This document shows positions 28,218 to 37,247 of a DNA stretch of 64,000 nucleotides, piece by piece; position 1 is the stretch's first letter; each line of letters starts with the position of its first letter. The DNA is from an uncultured Bryobacteraceae bacterium (GTDB taxonomy: Bacteria; Acidobacteriota; Terriglobia; Bryobacterales; Bryobacteraceae). Location of the stretch: contig CALJAM010000026.1 in the NCBI GenBank assembly GCA_938027685.1, positions 1-64,000 on the forward strand. The letters run 5' to 3'. The translations under genes and the position numbers were made by a program. The notes under the pieces were generated by a model. That model had not been told where the DNA came from, made no database searches, and worked only from the letters and a program-made list of their open reading frames with translations.

Positions 28218-29326
28218 GTCGAGCTCACCATGCGGTAGGTGGAGGCCAGGAAGCCCCGAATGATCTCGCTCTGTTCGGCGATGTCCACCAGGAAGGCGTC
28301 GTGGCCGTAATTGGACGGAATCTCGCAGTAGGCGACGTCGCGGTTCAAGGCGCGCAGCGCGTTGACGATTTCCAGCGACTGATAGCTGGGATAGAGCCAG
28401 TCCGAGGTGAAGCTGATCACCAGGAAGCGCGCCCGCACATTGCGGAAGGCCTCCACCAGCGAGCCCGTTCCGTTCGTCAGATCGAAGTAGTCCATCGCCT
28501 TGGTCAGATACAGGTAGGAGTTGGCGTCGAACCGGTTGACGAACTGACTGCCGCGGTAGCGGAGGTAGCTTTCGACCTCGAAGTCGACGGAAAAATCGAA
28601 ACCGAACTCCTCTTTCTGACGCAGGCGGCGGCCGAACTTGACGCGCATGGATTCGTCGCTCATGAAGGTAATGTGGCCTATCATGCGGGCCACCGCCAGT
28701 CCTCGGGCGGGAGGCTGCTTATCGTAGTAATCCCCTCCGTTCCAGTCCGGATCGGCCATGATGGCCTGTCGGCCGACTTCGTTGAAGGCGATCTGTTGGG
28801 CGCTGCTGCGTGCCGTGGTAGCGATGGGGATCGCCGAAACCACCATCTCCGGGTACGCTACGGCCCACTCCAGCGCCTGCATGCCTCCCATCGAACCGCC
28901 GCAGACCGCAAGAAGCCGTTCGATTCCGAGGTGGTCCACGAGCTTCTTCTGCAGCCGGACCATGTCGCTGATGGTGATCACGGGGAAGGAAAGGCCGTAG
29001 GGTCGCCCTGTGGCGGGATTGATCGAGGAGGGACCGGTCGTGCCGCGGCACCCGCCGAGCACGTTCGAGCAGATCACGAAATAGCGCTCGGTGTCGAAGG
29101 CCTTACCCGGCCCGATCATGTTGTCCCACCAGCCCGGCTTGCCGTCCGTGCGCGAGAGACCGGCCGCGTGGGCGTCGCCCGAAAAGGCGTGAAGAATGAG
29201 TATGGCGTTGGTGCGTTCTTTGTTCAGGGTGCCGTAAGTCTCGTACGCCACGTCCACAGGCGAGAGCGTCGCGCCACAATCGAGCGGGAGCGAGTCGAAG
29301 CGAACGTACTGAGTATCTACGATCAC
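28214..29326 (-). CDS. metX: Homoserine O-acyltransferase
   Basis: 370 residues, alpha/beta-hydrolase fold, the usual MetX length. The nucleophile lies in [13 protein letters not shown], the Asp in FTSDWLYPS and the His in [19 protein letters not shown] and [13 protein letters not shown] are also family hallmarks. It acylates homoserine in the first committed step to methionine by direct sulfhydrylation or transsulfuration. Acetyl- versus succinyl-CoA specificity cannot be told from what I can see. The start is a GTG. It is coupled to metW; fmdB and dacB lie upstream on the same strand. Confidence 0.95.
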   Translation of the reverse strand: MIVDTQYVRFDSLPLDCGATLSPVDVAYETYGTLNKERTNAILILHAFSGDAHAAGLSRTDGKPGWWDNMIGPGKAFDTERYFVICSNVLGGCRGTTGPSSINPATGRPYGLSFPVITISDMVRLQKKLVDHLGIERLLAVCGGSMGGMQALEWAVAYPEMVVSAIPIATTARSSAQQIAFNEVGRQAIMADPDWNGGDYYDKQPPARGLAVARMIGHITFMSDESMRVKFGRRLRQKEEFGFDFSVDFEVESYLRYRGSQFVNRFDANSYLYLTKAMDYFDLTNGTGSLVEAFRNVRARFLVISFTSDWLYPSYQSLEIVNALRALNRDVAYCEIPSNYGHDAFLVDIAEQSEIIRGFLASTYRMVSST

Positions 29327-29383
29327 GGCTAGCCGCGTTTACCTGCCATCTTAACAGAGCAGCCCGCGGGAGCCCGGTTGCGG

Positions 29384-29614
29384 TCAGGTCAGGCCGCAGG
29401 CGCCGGGCGTGGGACAGGGACCGCCCGCGGGGCACATGGGCGCGCTTGCGGAAACCGCTGCCGTGCTGCGGCGCGTCGCGAAAAGGGAAAGCTCGGTATG
29501 GAGACGCCCGCCGCCGCAAGCAGGGCAGGCCAGCGCCGAGCGATCCTCCACATTGCGAATCAGGCGCTCGAAACGCTGCCCGCAATCCTCGCAGCGGTAT
29601 TCGTAAATGGGCAT
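29384..29614 (-). CDS. FmdB-family zinc-ribbon protein
   Basis: 76 residues. The start MPIYEYRCEDCGQRFE and the second pair LACPACGGG form the CxxC...CxxC zinc ribbon of the FmdB/regulatory-protein family (PF09723 type). The tail is Ser/Ala/Pro-rich and contains two further Cys. The function is unknown in most bacteria; an old link is to formamidase regulation. It starts 6 bp after the dacB stop, hence co-transcribed. Confidence 0.88.
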   Translation of the reverse strand: MPIYEYRCEDCGQRFERLIRNVEDRSALACPACGGGRLHTELSLFATRRSTAAVSASAPMCPAGGPCPTPGACGLT

Positions 29615-29620
29615 CGCGTA

Positions 29621-31072
29621 CTACTCAGTCAGCAATAAGCTTATTTTATCAATGACTGCTCGGACCTCGGCGGCCGGCGCTAGCGCGTTATTGACCAGAA
29701 TCGCGAAAGCGAGGGGGCCCCGGGCCGAGTCCGCGTATCCGGAGAGCGCGTTCGACAGACTCAGGGTCCCCGTCTTGGCTCGGATCCGCCGCGCTGCCGC
29801 TACGCCGCCAAAGCGCGCCGCGAGCGTTCCGTCCTCGCCGCCCACGGGCAGTAACCCTAGCCAGGCATCCCGGTGCGGGCTGCGGTACATGTACTCGAGC
29901 AGCCGCACGATCGCGGACGGCGTCACCAGGTTCAGCCGCGACAGCCCCGAACCATCCAGGAACCGGTACTCACCTCGCCGTACCCCCACTTCGTCCAGAA
30001 ACGCAGCCAGCTCCAAAAGACCGGCCTCGCGGCTGCCTTGGCCGCGCATCACGCGCCCGACTTCCCGCAAGACGATCTCGGCGTGCAGGTTCTGGCTCAC
30101 CTTGTCAATCACGCGCAGCACTTCGACCAGCGGCGGCGACTCGCGCCGCGCCAGCTCGATCCCCTGCGGCTGCGGAGCCGCAACTTCGTTCGCGTAACGG
30201 TGACGCGCCAGGACCCTTCCCCGCAGCACCACGCCGCGACGCCGCAGGGCATCCGCAAGCGCTCTGGCTGCGTACAGCGCAGGATCGTGCATCGCCACCG
30301 CTACCTCCCTGGTCTCGCCAGGCGCCATCACGCCCCACAGGCGCAGGTGCCAGGAGCCCGGCAGCCGCTCCACCCAGATGCGCCCGCCCTCGCGCTGCAC
30401 CCTCACGCGACAGTCCACCATGTAGTACGGGAGCGGAGGTGTGAGCGCCAGTGAAACCGGGTGTGCCTCACCTTCGGCCTTGAGACGCAGCCGGATCACG
30501 TTGTCGCTGACGGTGAGAGCGCTGACCGGCGCCCCGTATTCCCAGACCGCATCGTCCAACGTCCAGCCTTCCGGGTAAGGCTCCCACTCGTAGGCCGTGT
30601 CGTCGCCCACCACATCACCTTCCAAGCGTCGCAGCCCCGCCTGGTAAAGCATCGCGGCCAAGTCCTCGATGCCTTGTAAGGGATCCCCGCGTGGAAGCCC
30701 TTTAGTGTACGGGTAGGCGCGGTTGGAAAGGGTCGGATCGCCCCCGCCCGCCAGTACGAGATCGCCGCGGAGGCGCCCCTCCGCGTCTGGGCGTTCAGGC
30801 GCCAAAACGCGGGTCTGGAAGCGGTAATCGGGGCCGAGCCGCACCAGCGCCAGCGCCGTGGTGAACAGCTTCGTGTTCGATGCCGGCAGGAAAAAATGCT
30901 CGGAGTTGACTTCAGCCAGCGCTTCGCCCCGCTCCAAATCCACGATCCGGATGCCCCAGAAGGCCCGGCGGGCTACCGAGCCCGACAGGACCGCTTCGAT
31001 GCGCTGCCCGAGGCTCTGGGCTGCCACGGGTCCGACGGCGCACAGCAGCAGGACGGCGAGCCGCCTCGTCAT
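29621..31072 (-). CDS. dacB: D-alanyl-D-alanine carboxypeptidase/endopeptidase, PBP4 type (S13)
   Basis: 483 residues with a signal peptide (to about PVAAQ). The three penicillin-binding motifs are in place: SxxK as PASNTKLF (about residue 65), SxN as SQNLHAEIV and KTG as AKTGTLS. The long insert between SxxK and SxN is that of class C PBP4 proteins. It trims or cleaves peptidoglycan cross-links in the periplasm. It is the first gene of the leftward series dacB-fmdB-metX-metW; the 40-bp gap to the DUF362 gene upstream may allow read-through from there. Confidence 0.94.
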   Translation of the reverse strand: MTRRLAVLLLCAVGPVAAQSLGQRIEAVLSGSVARRAFWGIRIVDLERGEALAEVNSEHFFLPASNTKLFTTALALVRLGPDYRFQTRVLAPERPDAEGRLRGDLVLAGGGDPTLSNRAYPYTKGLPRGDPLQGIEDLAAMLYQAGLRRLEGDVVGDDTAYEWEPYPEGWTLDDAVWEYGAPVSALTVSDNVIRLRLKAEGEAHPVSLALTPPLPYYMVDCRVRVQREGGRIWVERLPGSWHLRLWGVMAPGETREVAVAMHDPALYAARALADALRRRGVVLRGRVLARHRYANEVAAPQPQGIELARRESPPLVEVLRVIDKVSQNLHAEIVLREVGRVMRGQGSREAGLLELAAFLDEVGVRRGEYRFLDGSGLSRLNLVTPSAIVRLLEYMYRSPHRDAWLGLLPVGGEDGTLAARFGGVAAARRIRAKTGTLSLSNALSGYADSARGPLAFAILVNNALAPAAEVRAVIDKISLLLTE

Positions 31073-31112
31073 GGCCGGCGATTATAACCAAACCGCGCAA
31101 AGGGCGACGCAA

Positions 31113-32192
31113 TCAGCCGAGCTTGGGTGGCACTTCGGTCAAGGGCCCCATCCACTGGAGCTCGCGCTCGATGTCCCGGTGCAGGCGATAAGTGCGGCGC
31201 ACGCTCGCGATCGCTTCCCCTCGAATGTCGATCTTGCCCAGATCGTACTGGCCAAGGCCCACCTGCCAGCAGTACTGCAAATAGCCCATCCAATTGGGAT
31301 CGATGCCCATGACTTCGACACCGACGCGGTCCGCTGCGATGAAGTCCGTGGAGGCGATGGCGATGCGGTGCGGTACCGGGGTCCCCGAAGTGGGGCCATT
31401 GCCCTCCATACCCTCGAAGCCGTCCAGAACGGCCACGCTCCAATAGGGCGCCATCTTCTGCGCCGTCAGCATCATGTTGTAATGCGTCTGTCGTACGCCG
31501 CCGTGATACTTGCGCTTGTCGTTCCAGCGCGGCGTCTCTTTGGGTCGGTTCCGCAAGGGGGCGCCCAGCGTCATGTTTTTCACCGACAGCGTCGCCACCA
31601 CTGTATTGTGCGTCTTTAGGATGCCCGCCGAAATGATGAAGGCGTCCGGATCGAGGAGGCGCGCCGCCAGCCTCACGGGCTGCACGTGCAGATCAGGACT
31701 GAGCAGCGGGATCACCACGTACTTCGCCTCGTCGTTGAGATCCACCAGGCTGACCTTCAACGAGCGGAACTCGCGCGCCACCTCCGGATACTTGAAGTTA
31801 TGGTAACCCTCCATGGTCTCGCCGGCCGAGGACTCCGCGATGACCACGGGACCCTTCGTGCGCCGCGCGAGGTAGTCGAGAATGCCGCGCAGCGTGTCGG
31901 CGTGGGTGGATGCCAGCTGGTTGACCGTGGACACGTTGTTCGGCTTGATGACGACATACTTCTTGCGCTTCAGCAGCGGGCGGATCTGGTCGTCGATGGC
32001 TTCGAGCGCGTCATGGATGAGCTTGCGCCGCTCTTCGCCCTTGACCAGCGACACCACCGCACGCCGCTCGTACGGAAAAACCGGCTGCGGATCGTACTTG
32101 GCCGGCGCCTGCTGCGCGCTTGCCGCACCCACCGTGAGCGGCGCTGCCGCCGTCCATCCCAGGAATCCGCGTCGCGAAATCTGATCGGCCAT
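31113..32192 (-). CDS. Tat-exported DUF362-domain protein
   Basis: 359 residues from the ATG at 32192, which follows AAAGAGG (the longer frame uses a TTG). The N-terminus has the twin-arginine motif SRRGFLGW. The body is a DUF362 domain: KYVVIKPNNVS, GPVVIAESSAGETM, DAFIISAGILKTHN and TLSVKNMTLGAP. DUF362 occurs with and without ferredoxin modules; no Cys4 motif is present here. The Tat signal implies export in folded state, perhaps with a cofactor. It is divergent from a Tat-exported aldo/keto reductase across a symmetric promoter-like dyad, so the two may be co-regulated. Confidence 0.85.
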   Translation of the reverse strand: MADQISRRGFLGWTAAAPLTVGAASAQQAPAKYDPQPVFPYERRAVVSLVKGEERRKLIHDALEAIDDQIRPLLKRKKYVVIKPNNVSTVNQLASTHADTLRGILDYLARRTKGPVVIAESSAGETMEGYHNFKYPEVAREFRSLKVSLVDLNDEAKYVVIPLLSPDLHVQPVRLAARLLDPDAFIISAGILKTHNTVVATLSVKNMTLGAPLRNRPKETPRWNDKRKYHGGVRQTHYNMMLTAQKMAPYWSVAVLDGFEGMEGNGPTSGTPVPHRIAIASTDFIAADRVGVEVMGIDPNWMGYLQYCWQVGLGQYDLGKIDIRGEAIASVRRTYRLHRDIERELQWMGPLTEVPPKLG

Positions 32193-32234
32193 GCTCAAAC
32201 CTCTTTCCGCAGTGGTTCACCTACCGCCTGAAGC

Positions 32235-32262
32235 TATAATCGTAGGTTCGAATCCGATTATA
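32235..32262. promoter_or_regulatory. Face-to-face TATAAT dyad between divergent Tat-protein genes
   Basis: TATAATCG (32235-32242) and CGATTATA (32255-32262) form an 8-bp perfect inverted repeat around a 12-bp centre that itself contains the palindrome TTCGAA. Each arm is a consensus -10 hexamer, one reading right toward the aldo/keto reductase and one left toward the DUF362 gene. No good -35 hexamers are seen at 16-18 bp, so an activator or a repressor bound to the dyad is possible. Confidence 0.5.
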
Positions 32263-32310
32263 CCGGAGCCTCGCTGCGCACCGTCGGGCGGGGCTGGAAA
32301 GGGGAAGCCG

Positions 32311-33471
32311 ATGAGTCGAACCACACGCCGAACTTTTCTTGCCGCGAGCCTGGCAGCGCCGGCCGCCGGGTTGGCATCGCCGTCCACCTCTCGTCCATAC
32401 GGCCTTCAGGCGTCGGCTAGTCGCAGAACGGAGTTACAGTACCGCACCCTCGGCCGCACCGGTCTGCGAGTCAGCACCGTCGGCTTCGGCTGCATGCTGA
32501 CTTCGGATCCCAGCGTGATCGAGCGAGCCGCTGAGGCCGGCATCAACTACTTCGACACGGCCCGCGGATACCAGGGCGGCAACAACGAGCGCATGGTGGG
32601 CGCTGCCCTGAAGAGCCGTCGCAAGCAGGTCTACATTTCGACCAAGACGCACGGTTCGACCAAGCAGGCGGCCCTCGCCGACCTGGAGACCAGCCTGCGC
32701 GAAATGGGCACCGATTACGTGGACGTCTGGTGCCTGCACGCCGTGGGAGATCCGAACCGGCTCACCGAGGAGATGCTGGACGCTCTGGAGACCGCCAAGA
32801 AAGAGGGGAAAGCCCGCTTCCTGGGTCTGAGCACGCACTCCAACCAGGCGGGCGTAATCGAGGCGGCGATCAAGACCGGCAAGATCGACGTGGTCATCGT
32901 AGCTTACAACTTCACGATGTTCAAGACGTTGGAACCCGCGCTGGAGGCGGCGGCGAAGGCGGGCTTGGGTGTGGTGGCCATGAAGACCATGGCCGGAGGC
33001 TTCCGCAAGGCGCGCCCGGGCAGTGACCTGCACGCCAAACTGAACCGCGAAGGCGCCATGCTGGCCGCGCTGAAATGGGTGCTGCGCAACCCGAACGTCC
33101 ATACCACGATCCCGAGCATGACCGACATGGAGCAGCTTGAGGAGAACCTACGGGCCATGACCGAGCCGTTCAGCGAAGCCGACGAGAAAATTTTGGCTCG
33201 GCGTCTGAAGGAGATCGGTCCGCTGTACTGCCGTGGCTGCAACGGCTGCGCAAGCCAGTGCCCGCACGGGCTGCCCATTCCCGATATGCTGCGTTGCCTG
33301 ATGTACGCGGAAGGCTACGGCGAGTTCGCGCTCGCGCGCGAGCAGTTCCTGACGCTGCCGGCCTCTGCTCGCATGGTGCGCTGCGCCGATTGCGATCGTT
33401 GTGCGGTTCGCTGCCCGAACGGCGTGCGCGTGGCGGAAAGGCTGGTGCGTGCGCAGGAGTGGCTGGCGTGA
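32311..33471 (+). CDS. Tat-exported aldo/keto reductase with two C-terminal [4Fe-4S] motifs
   Basis: 386 residues from ATG 32311 (after GGAAAGGGGAAG). The N-terminus carries TTRRTFLAA, a twin-arginine signal. Residues about 45-300 are an aldo/keto-reductase barrel: LGRTGLRVSTVGFGC, NYFDTARGYQGG (Asp/Tyr), a catalytic Lys in ISTKTHG and the His in WCLHAVG. Near the C-terminus are CRGCNGCASQC and CADCDRCAVRC, each able to hold a [4Fe-4S] cluster. The combination is known in acidobacteria and planctomycetes, but substrates are unknown. Its stop overlaps the next start (GTGA). Confidence 0.9.
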   Translation: MSRTTRRTFLAASLAAPAAGLASPSTSRPYGLQASASRRTELQYRTLGRTGLRVSTVGFGCMLTSDPSVIERAAEAGINYFDTARGYQGGNNERMVGAALKSRRKQVYISTKTHGSTKQAALADLETSLREMGTDYVDVWCLHAVGDPNRLTEEMLDALETAKKEGKARFLGLSTHSNQAGVIEAAIKTGKIDVVIVAYNFTMFKTLEPALEAAAKAGLGVVAMKTMAGGFRKARPGSDLHAKLNREGAMLAALKWVLRNPNVHTTIPSMTDMEQLEENLRAMTEPFSEADEKILARRLKEIGPLYCRGCNGCASQCPHGLPIPDMLRCLMYAEGYGEFALAREQFLTLPASARMVRCADCDRCAVRCPNGVRVAERLVRAQEWLA

Positions 33472-34307
33472 AAGCCCGGCTCTTCCTGCCTGCCCTGTTC
33501 TGGCTCGCGGCCGGCGGGTCCCTGCCGGCGCAAAAGCCCGACTGCGGCCTTGTGCCCGGCTGGACCCAGCACGGGCCTTTCCGCACCTACGACGCCGAGA
33601 ACCTTTACGAGTACATGAACGGCAACGCCGAGGGCTACCTTCTCTATCGCTTCGTCCGCATGCAGGGCGTCACGTGCAAATCGGGCGAGGATACGATCGT
33701 CTTCGACGTCTCGGAAATGTCCGATCCCGAGTGGGCCTACGGCATCTTCACGGCCAATCGCGATCCGCGCCGGCCCACCGAGCCGATCGGCATGGCAGGC
33801 CAGGTGCTGCCGCGCAAGGCCACCTTCGCCAAGGACCGCTTCTACGTAGAATTCTCGGCGGAACCGGACAAGGACCACAGCGCAGCTCTGCGTGCCTTCG
33901 CGTACGCCATGGCCGAACGCATTTCCGGCCGAATCGAGCTCCCGGAGACTCTGAAGTGGTTTCCAACCGAGCGGCTTATCGAGGGCTCGATTCGCCTGGT
34001 GCCGGAAAGCGTGCTCGGAATCCGCCTGCTGCGTTACGGGTACGCGGCCGAGTACGAATTTGGCAAGTGCTTCATCGTGGCCGAAAGCAGTCCCGATGCA
34101 GCCGCCGCAGTCATGAGAAAGCTGCGTGAACGCTTCGGCCAGACCACGGAGGTCGACGTCGCGGACGAGGCCTTCGCGGCCTCCGACCGCTACCTAGGCC
34201 GCCTTTGCTTTTTCCGCAAGGGCCGCTACCTGGGAGGCTGGGCAAACCTCAAAGAGGGAGAGGACGGCGCGACTCTGGCCCGCGCGCTCGCTGCCCGCCT
34301 TCCCTGA
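33468..34307 (+). CDS. Secreted DUF6599-type hypothetical protein
   Basis: 279 residues starting at GTG 33468, which overlaps the stop of the aldo/keto reductase. A signal peptide (LFLPALFWLAAGGSLPAQ) is followed by a domain with AENLYEYMNGNAEGYLLYRF and VFDVSEMSDPEWAYGIF, typical of the DUF6599 group seen in acidobacteria. No catalytic motif is visible. Tight coupling to the reductase suggests a shared periplasmic role, but this is inference. Confidence 0.75.
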   Translation: MKARLFLPALFWLAAGGSLPAQKPDCGLVPGWTQHGPFRTYDAENLYEYMNGNAEGYLLYRFVRMQGVTCKSGEDTIVFDVSEMSDPEWAYGIFTANRDPRRPTEPIGMAGQVLPRKATFAKDRFYVEFSAEPDKDHSAALRAFAYAMAERISGRIELPETLKWFPTERLIEGSIRLVPESVLGIRLLRYGYAAEYEFGKCFIVAESSPDAAAAVMRKLRERFGQTTEVDVADEAFAASDRYLGRLCFFRKGRYLGGWANLKEGEDGATLARALAARLP

Positions 34308-34310
34308 GCT

Positions 34311-34811
34311 TCAGGCCGGAAGCGCCGGCCGGAAAGCGACGCGGCGCACCAGCTGAGTCCGTGTTGCCTCCAGCAGCTCGCGGATCGGTCGCCCGTCGAC
34401 CGGGTGACGCAGTTCGGGCGCCAGCTCAGCCAGCGGCTCGAGCACGAAGCGGCGCTCGTGCATGCGAGGATGCGGCACGGTAAGCTCCGGCGTGCGGAGG
34501 ACCGTACCCCCGATTAACAGCACATCAATGTCGATGGGGCGCGGGCCCTTGGGGGCGAGACGTCTCCGACCCAGCTCGAATTCGATCCGCCGGATCCGCA
34601 TCAGCAGCATGCGGGGGAACAGGTCCGTCTCGGCCTCCACTACGATGTTCAGGAACCAGGGTTGGTTGCGGCGATCCAAGGGTTCGGTCTCGTACACCGA
34701 TGAGACACGCAGCGGCCGCACCGCCGCGGCACTCAGCTTTGCGAGCGCCCGCTCGAGCAGGCGCTCCCGCTCCCCGAGGTTGGACCCGATCGAGAGGTAC
34801 ACCCGCTTCAC
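34311..34811 (-). CDS. folK: 6-hydroxymethyl-7,8-dihydropterin pyrophosphokinase
   Basis: 166 residues, normal for FolK. It transfers pyrophosphate from ATP to the pterin alcohol in folate synthesis. Signatures are YLSIGSNLGERE at the start, VSSVYETEPLD, FLNIVVEAET and the PROSITE-type stretch RRLAPKGPRPIDIDVLLIGG, followed by VPHPRMHERRFVLEPL. The start is GTG 34811, three bases after the ruvB stop, so it is the last gene of the ruvA-ruvB-folK unit. Confidence 0.95.
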   Translation of the reverse strand: MKRVYLSIGSNLGERERLLERALAKLSAAAVRPLRVSSVYETEPLDRRNQPWFLNIVVEAETDLFPRMLLMRIRRIEFELGRRRLAPKGPRPIDIDVLLIGGTVLRTPELTVPHPRMHERRFVLEPLAELAPELRHPVDGRPIRELLEATRTQLVRRVAFRPALPA

Positions 34812-34814
34812 GGC

Positions 34815-35843
34815 TCAAAACAGCGTCCGCTGCGCGCTATTGCGCCAGCGCGGCGTGATGCCGAAGTAACGGAAGGCGTTCTCGGTGGCCACGCGACCCC
34901 GCGGCGTGCGGTCCAGGAATCCGAGCTGGATCAGATACGGCTCGTAAACTTCCTCGATCGTATCCGGCTCCTCGTCGATGGAGGCGGCGATGGTGTTCAG
35001 GCCCACGGGCCCACCGGAGTATTTCTCCAGGATCGTGAGCATGATCTTTTGATCGATCTCGTCCAGTCCGAACCGATCCACTTCCAGCAGGTCCAGTGCC
35101 GTGCGGGCCACGTCTTCGTCGATGGCCCCGGCGGCGCGGACCTGTGCGTAGTCACGCACGCGGCGCAGAAGGCGGTTGGCAATGCGCGGAGTTCCACGGC
35201 TGCGGCGTGCGATCTCGGCGGCGCCCGCCTCGTCGATCGTCACTTCAAGCAACCGCGCCGAACGAAGCACGATCTGCGTGAGTTCCTCGACGGTGTAATG
35301 ATTCAAACGCAGCAGCAGGCCGAAGCGACCGCGCAACGGCCCGCTGATCAGGCCTTGGCGCGTGGTGGCGCCCACGGCGGTGAAACGCGGTATCGGCAGC
35401 GAGTGCGTCCGAGCGCCCGGACCGGACCCGATGACAATATCCACGCGGAAATCCTCCAGCGCGGCATACAGCATCTCCTCCAGGTCGGGCAGCAGCCGGT
35501 GGATCTCGTCGATGAAGAAAACCTGCCGCGGGCGGATGTGGCTCAGGATGCCGGTCAGATCCAGTTTCTTTTGCAGGATCGGTCCCGCGGTTTGCTCGAA
35601 GGGAACGCCGAGCTCGGCGGCGATGATGCCGGCCAGCGTCGTTTTGCCCAGACCCGGCGGCCCGCACAGCAGCACGTGATCCATCGCCTCGCCTCGCTGC
35701 CGCGCGGCCTCGATGGCTATGCCCAGGATCTCCTTCAGGCGGTTCTGGCCGACAAATTCCTCCAGCCGCCGCGGGCGTAGACTGGCTTCGAACTGACGGT
35801 CCTCCTCGCGCGCGGCCGCGGAAATGACGCCCCGATCGCGCAT
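34815..35843 (-). CDS. ruvB: Holliday-junction branch-migration helicase subunit RuvB
   Basis: 342 residues, standard length. An AAA+ motor that drives branch migration on RuvA-bound junctions. Walker A is GPPGLGKTTLAGI, Walker B FIDEIHRL, sensor 1 VGATTRQG, and SRGTPRIANRLLRRVRDYA holds sensor 2; the C-terminal winged helix ends in LGFLDRTPRGRVAT. It is 34 bp downstream of ruvA and 3 bp upstream of folK. No ruvC is in the window. Confidence 0.97.
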   Translation of the reverse strand: MRDRGVISAAAREEDRQFEASLRPRRLEEFVGQNRLKEILGIAIEAARQRGEAMDHVLLCGPPGLGKTTLAGIIAAELGVPFEQTAGPILQKKLDLTGILSHIRPRQVFFIDEIHRLLPDLEEMLYAALEDFRVDIVIGSGPGARTHSLPIPRFTAVGATTRQGLISGPLRGRFGLLLRLNHYTVEELTQIVLRSARLLEVTIDEAGAAEIARRSRGTPRIANRLLRRVRDYAQVRAAGAIDEDVARTALDLLEVDRFGLDEIDQKIMLTILEKYSGGPVGLNTIAASIDEEPDTIEEVYEPYLIQLGFLDRTPRGRVATENAFRYFGITPRWRNSAQRTLF

Positions 35844-35877
35844 CCTGTATCAAGCGTAACGCAACACGGCCGTCCTT

Positions 35878-36471
35878 TCATCGCACCAGCTCGAGCGCAC
35901 GCCGGAAGAGCGGTTCGAACTCCTCGGGCGTCCCGGCGGCACGCGCCTTGCGCACGGCCGCCTCCGCCGCCGCCGCCGTGCAGCCCAGGTTGACCAGGGC
36001 CGAGAGCACGTCCTGCTCGACGGCGCTCATCGCGCCCGCCGCGACGGTCTCCCGTGCCGCCGCCGGCGTCGCGGGCAGCTTCTCCCTGAGCTCGAGCACG
36101 ATCCGCTCCGCCGTCTTCCGCCCCACGCCCGGGATGCGCAGCAGTCGCTCGACCGCCCCGCCGCGGATCGCTGCGTAGAGCTCGGTCACGGGCAGCCCCG
36201 AAAGCACCGTGATGGCCAGACGCGGCCCGATGCCGCTGACCGTAATCAGGCGCTCGAACAGCGCCTTTTCCTCCTCTGTTGCAAACCCGTATAACGCCAA
36301 CGTGTCCTCGCGCACGTGCGTGTGAATCCTCAGTCGTACTTCGGCGCCGGGTTCGGGCAGCGCCGAATAGGTGGACACCGGGATGGTCACGTCATAACCA
36401 ACCCCTCCGGCCTCCACGACGGCCTGGTTGGGGTGCTTCTCGAGCAGCACGCCGCGAAGGTGGGCGATCAT
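35878..36471 (-). CDS. ruvA: Holliday-junction-binding subunit RuvA
   Basis: 197 residues. The N-terminal OB domain (MIAHLRGVLLEKHPNQAVVE, VRLRIHTHVREDTLALYGF) is followed by the helix-hairpin-helix pair (FERLITVSGIGPRLAITVLS and LLRIPGVGRKTAERIVLELR) that grips the junction, and by the RuvB-binding C-terminal domain (DVLSALVNLGCTAAAAEAAV). It is the first gene of the leftward unit; its start lies 28 bp from the start of rsmE, with a perfect palindrome between. Confidence 0.96.
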   Translation of the reverse strand: MIAHLRGVLLEKHPNQAVVEAGGVGYDVTIPVSTYSALPEPGAEVRLRIHTHVREDTLALYGFATEEEKALFERLITVSGIGPRLAITVLSGLPVTELYAAIRGGAVERLLRIPGVGRKTAERIVLELREKLPATPAAARETVAAGAMSAVEQDVLSALVNLGCTAAAAEAAVRKARAAGTPEEFEPLFRRALELVR

Positions 36472-36483
36472 ACAGCCACCGGA

Positions 36484-36499
36484 GTAGAATTAATTCTAC
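36484..36499. promoter_or_regulatory. Perfect 16-bp palindrome between ruvA and rsmE
   Basis: GTAGAATTAATTCTAC is its own reverse complement and fills most of the 28-bp gap between the divergent start codons. Each strand contains TAGAAT, a passable -10 hexamer, so it may be a symmetric bidirectional promoter, an operator (ruvAB is often under LexA), or both. If TAGAAT is the rsmE -10 element, the message would be nearly leaderless. Confidence 0.5.
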
Positions 36500-37234
36500 A
36501 TGGCGCGGCGCCGCTTCTTCGTCGACGCGGTGCGGGAGGGCCGCGCCGTGCTCGCCGGGGAGGCCGCTGAACATCTCAGGCGCGTCTTACGTGCGCGCCG
36601 CGGCGAGCGCTTCGAGCTCTCCGACAACCGCAACCTGTACGTGGCCGAAATCGAGGGCTTCGGTCACAGGGAGGTTCTCTTCCGCATCGTCGAGCACCTG
36701 CCGGCCGAGCCCCTTCCCCTCCGGCTTGTCCTGCACGCGGCCCTCATCAAGTTCGACCGCTTCGAGTGGATCATCGAGAAGGCGACCGAGCTGGGCGTCG
36801 AGCGCATCCTGCCCGTGATCGCGGCACGCAGCGAGAAGGGCCTGGAGACGGGCGCACTCAAGCGGCTCGAACGTTGGCGGCGCATCGCTCGTGAGGCAAG
36901 CCAGCAGGCGCGCCGGGCGCATCTGCCCGAGATCAGTCGTCCGGTCAGCTTTCGCGAGGCTCTGACCGGCGAGTTTTCTTGGCGGGCATTGTTGGATGAG
37001 CTGCGCACAGGCACGCCGCTGCTCGCGTCGCTCCCCGCGGCCGGTGAACGGCGTGCGCAAGACCGGGTCGGGCTTCTCGTCGGTCCGGAGGGAGGCTGGA
37101 CGGAGGAAGAGCGCGAGGCTGCCCGGGCAGCGGGCTGGCGCGCGGTCACGCTCAACGCCAACATCCTGCGGGCTGAAACCGCTGCCATCGCCGCGGTCGC
37201 GATCGTCATGAACGCTTGGATGGCCGAAAGCTGA
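36500..37234 (+). CDS. rsmE: 16S rRNA (uracil-1498-N3)-methyltransferase
   Basis: 244 residues, the usual RsmE size. The N-terminal PUA-like part begins MARRRFFVDAVREGRAVLAG; the SPOUT domain has VLHAALIKFDRFEWIIEKAT with ELGVERILPVIAARSE, then GLLVGPEGGWTEEERE and VTLNANILRAETAAIAAVAI, the deep-trefoil SAM site. It methylates U1498 of 16S rRNA. It is divergent from ruvAB-folK; no ribosome site is visible because the palindrome occupies the region, in keeping with leaderless translation. Confidence 0.95.
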   Translation: MARRRFFVDAVREGRAVLAGEAAEHLRRVLRARRGERFELSDNRNLYVAEIEGFGHREVLFRIVEHLPAEPLPLRLVLHAALIKFDRFEWIIEKATELGVERILPVIAARSEKGLETGALKRLERWRRIAREASQQARRAHLPEISRPVSFREALTGEFSWRALLDELRTGTPLLASLPAAGERRAQDRVGLLVGPEGGWTEEEREAARAAGWRAVTLNANILRAETAAIAAVAIVMNAWMAES

Positions 37235-37247
37235 GCGCTTGGGGCTC

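Noticed and set aside
32244-32258. GGTTCGAATCC, the usual T-loop core of a tRNA
   Set aside because: The flanking bases do not form a five-base-pair T-stem, and no acceptor, D or anticodon arms can be built upstream. The stretch is better explained as the centre of the TATAAT dyad.
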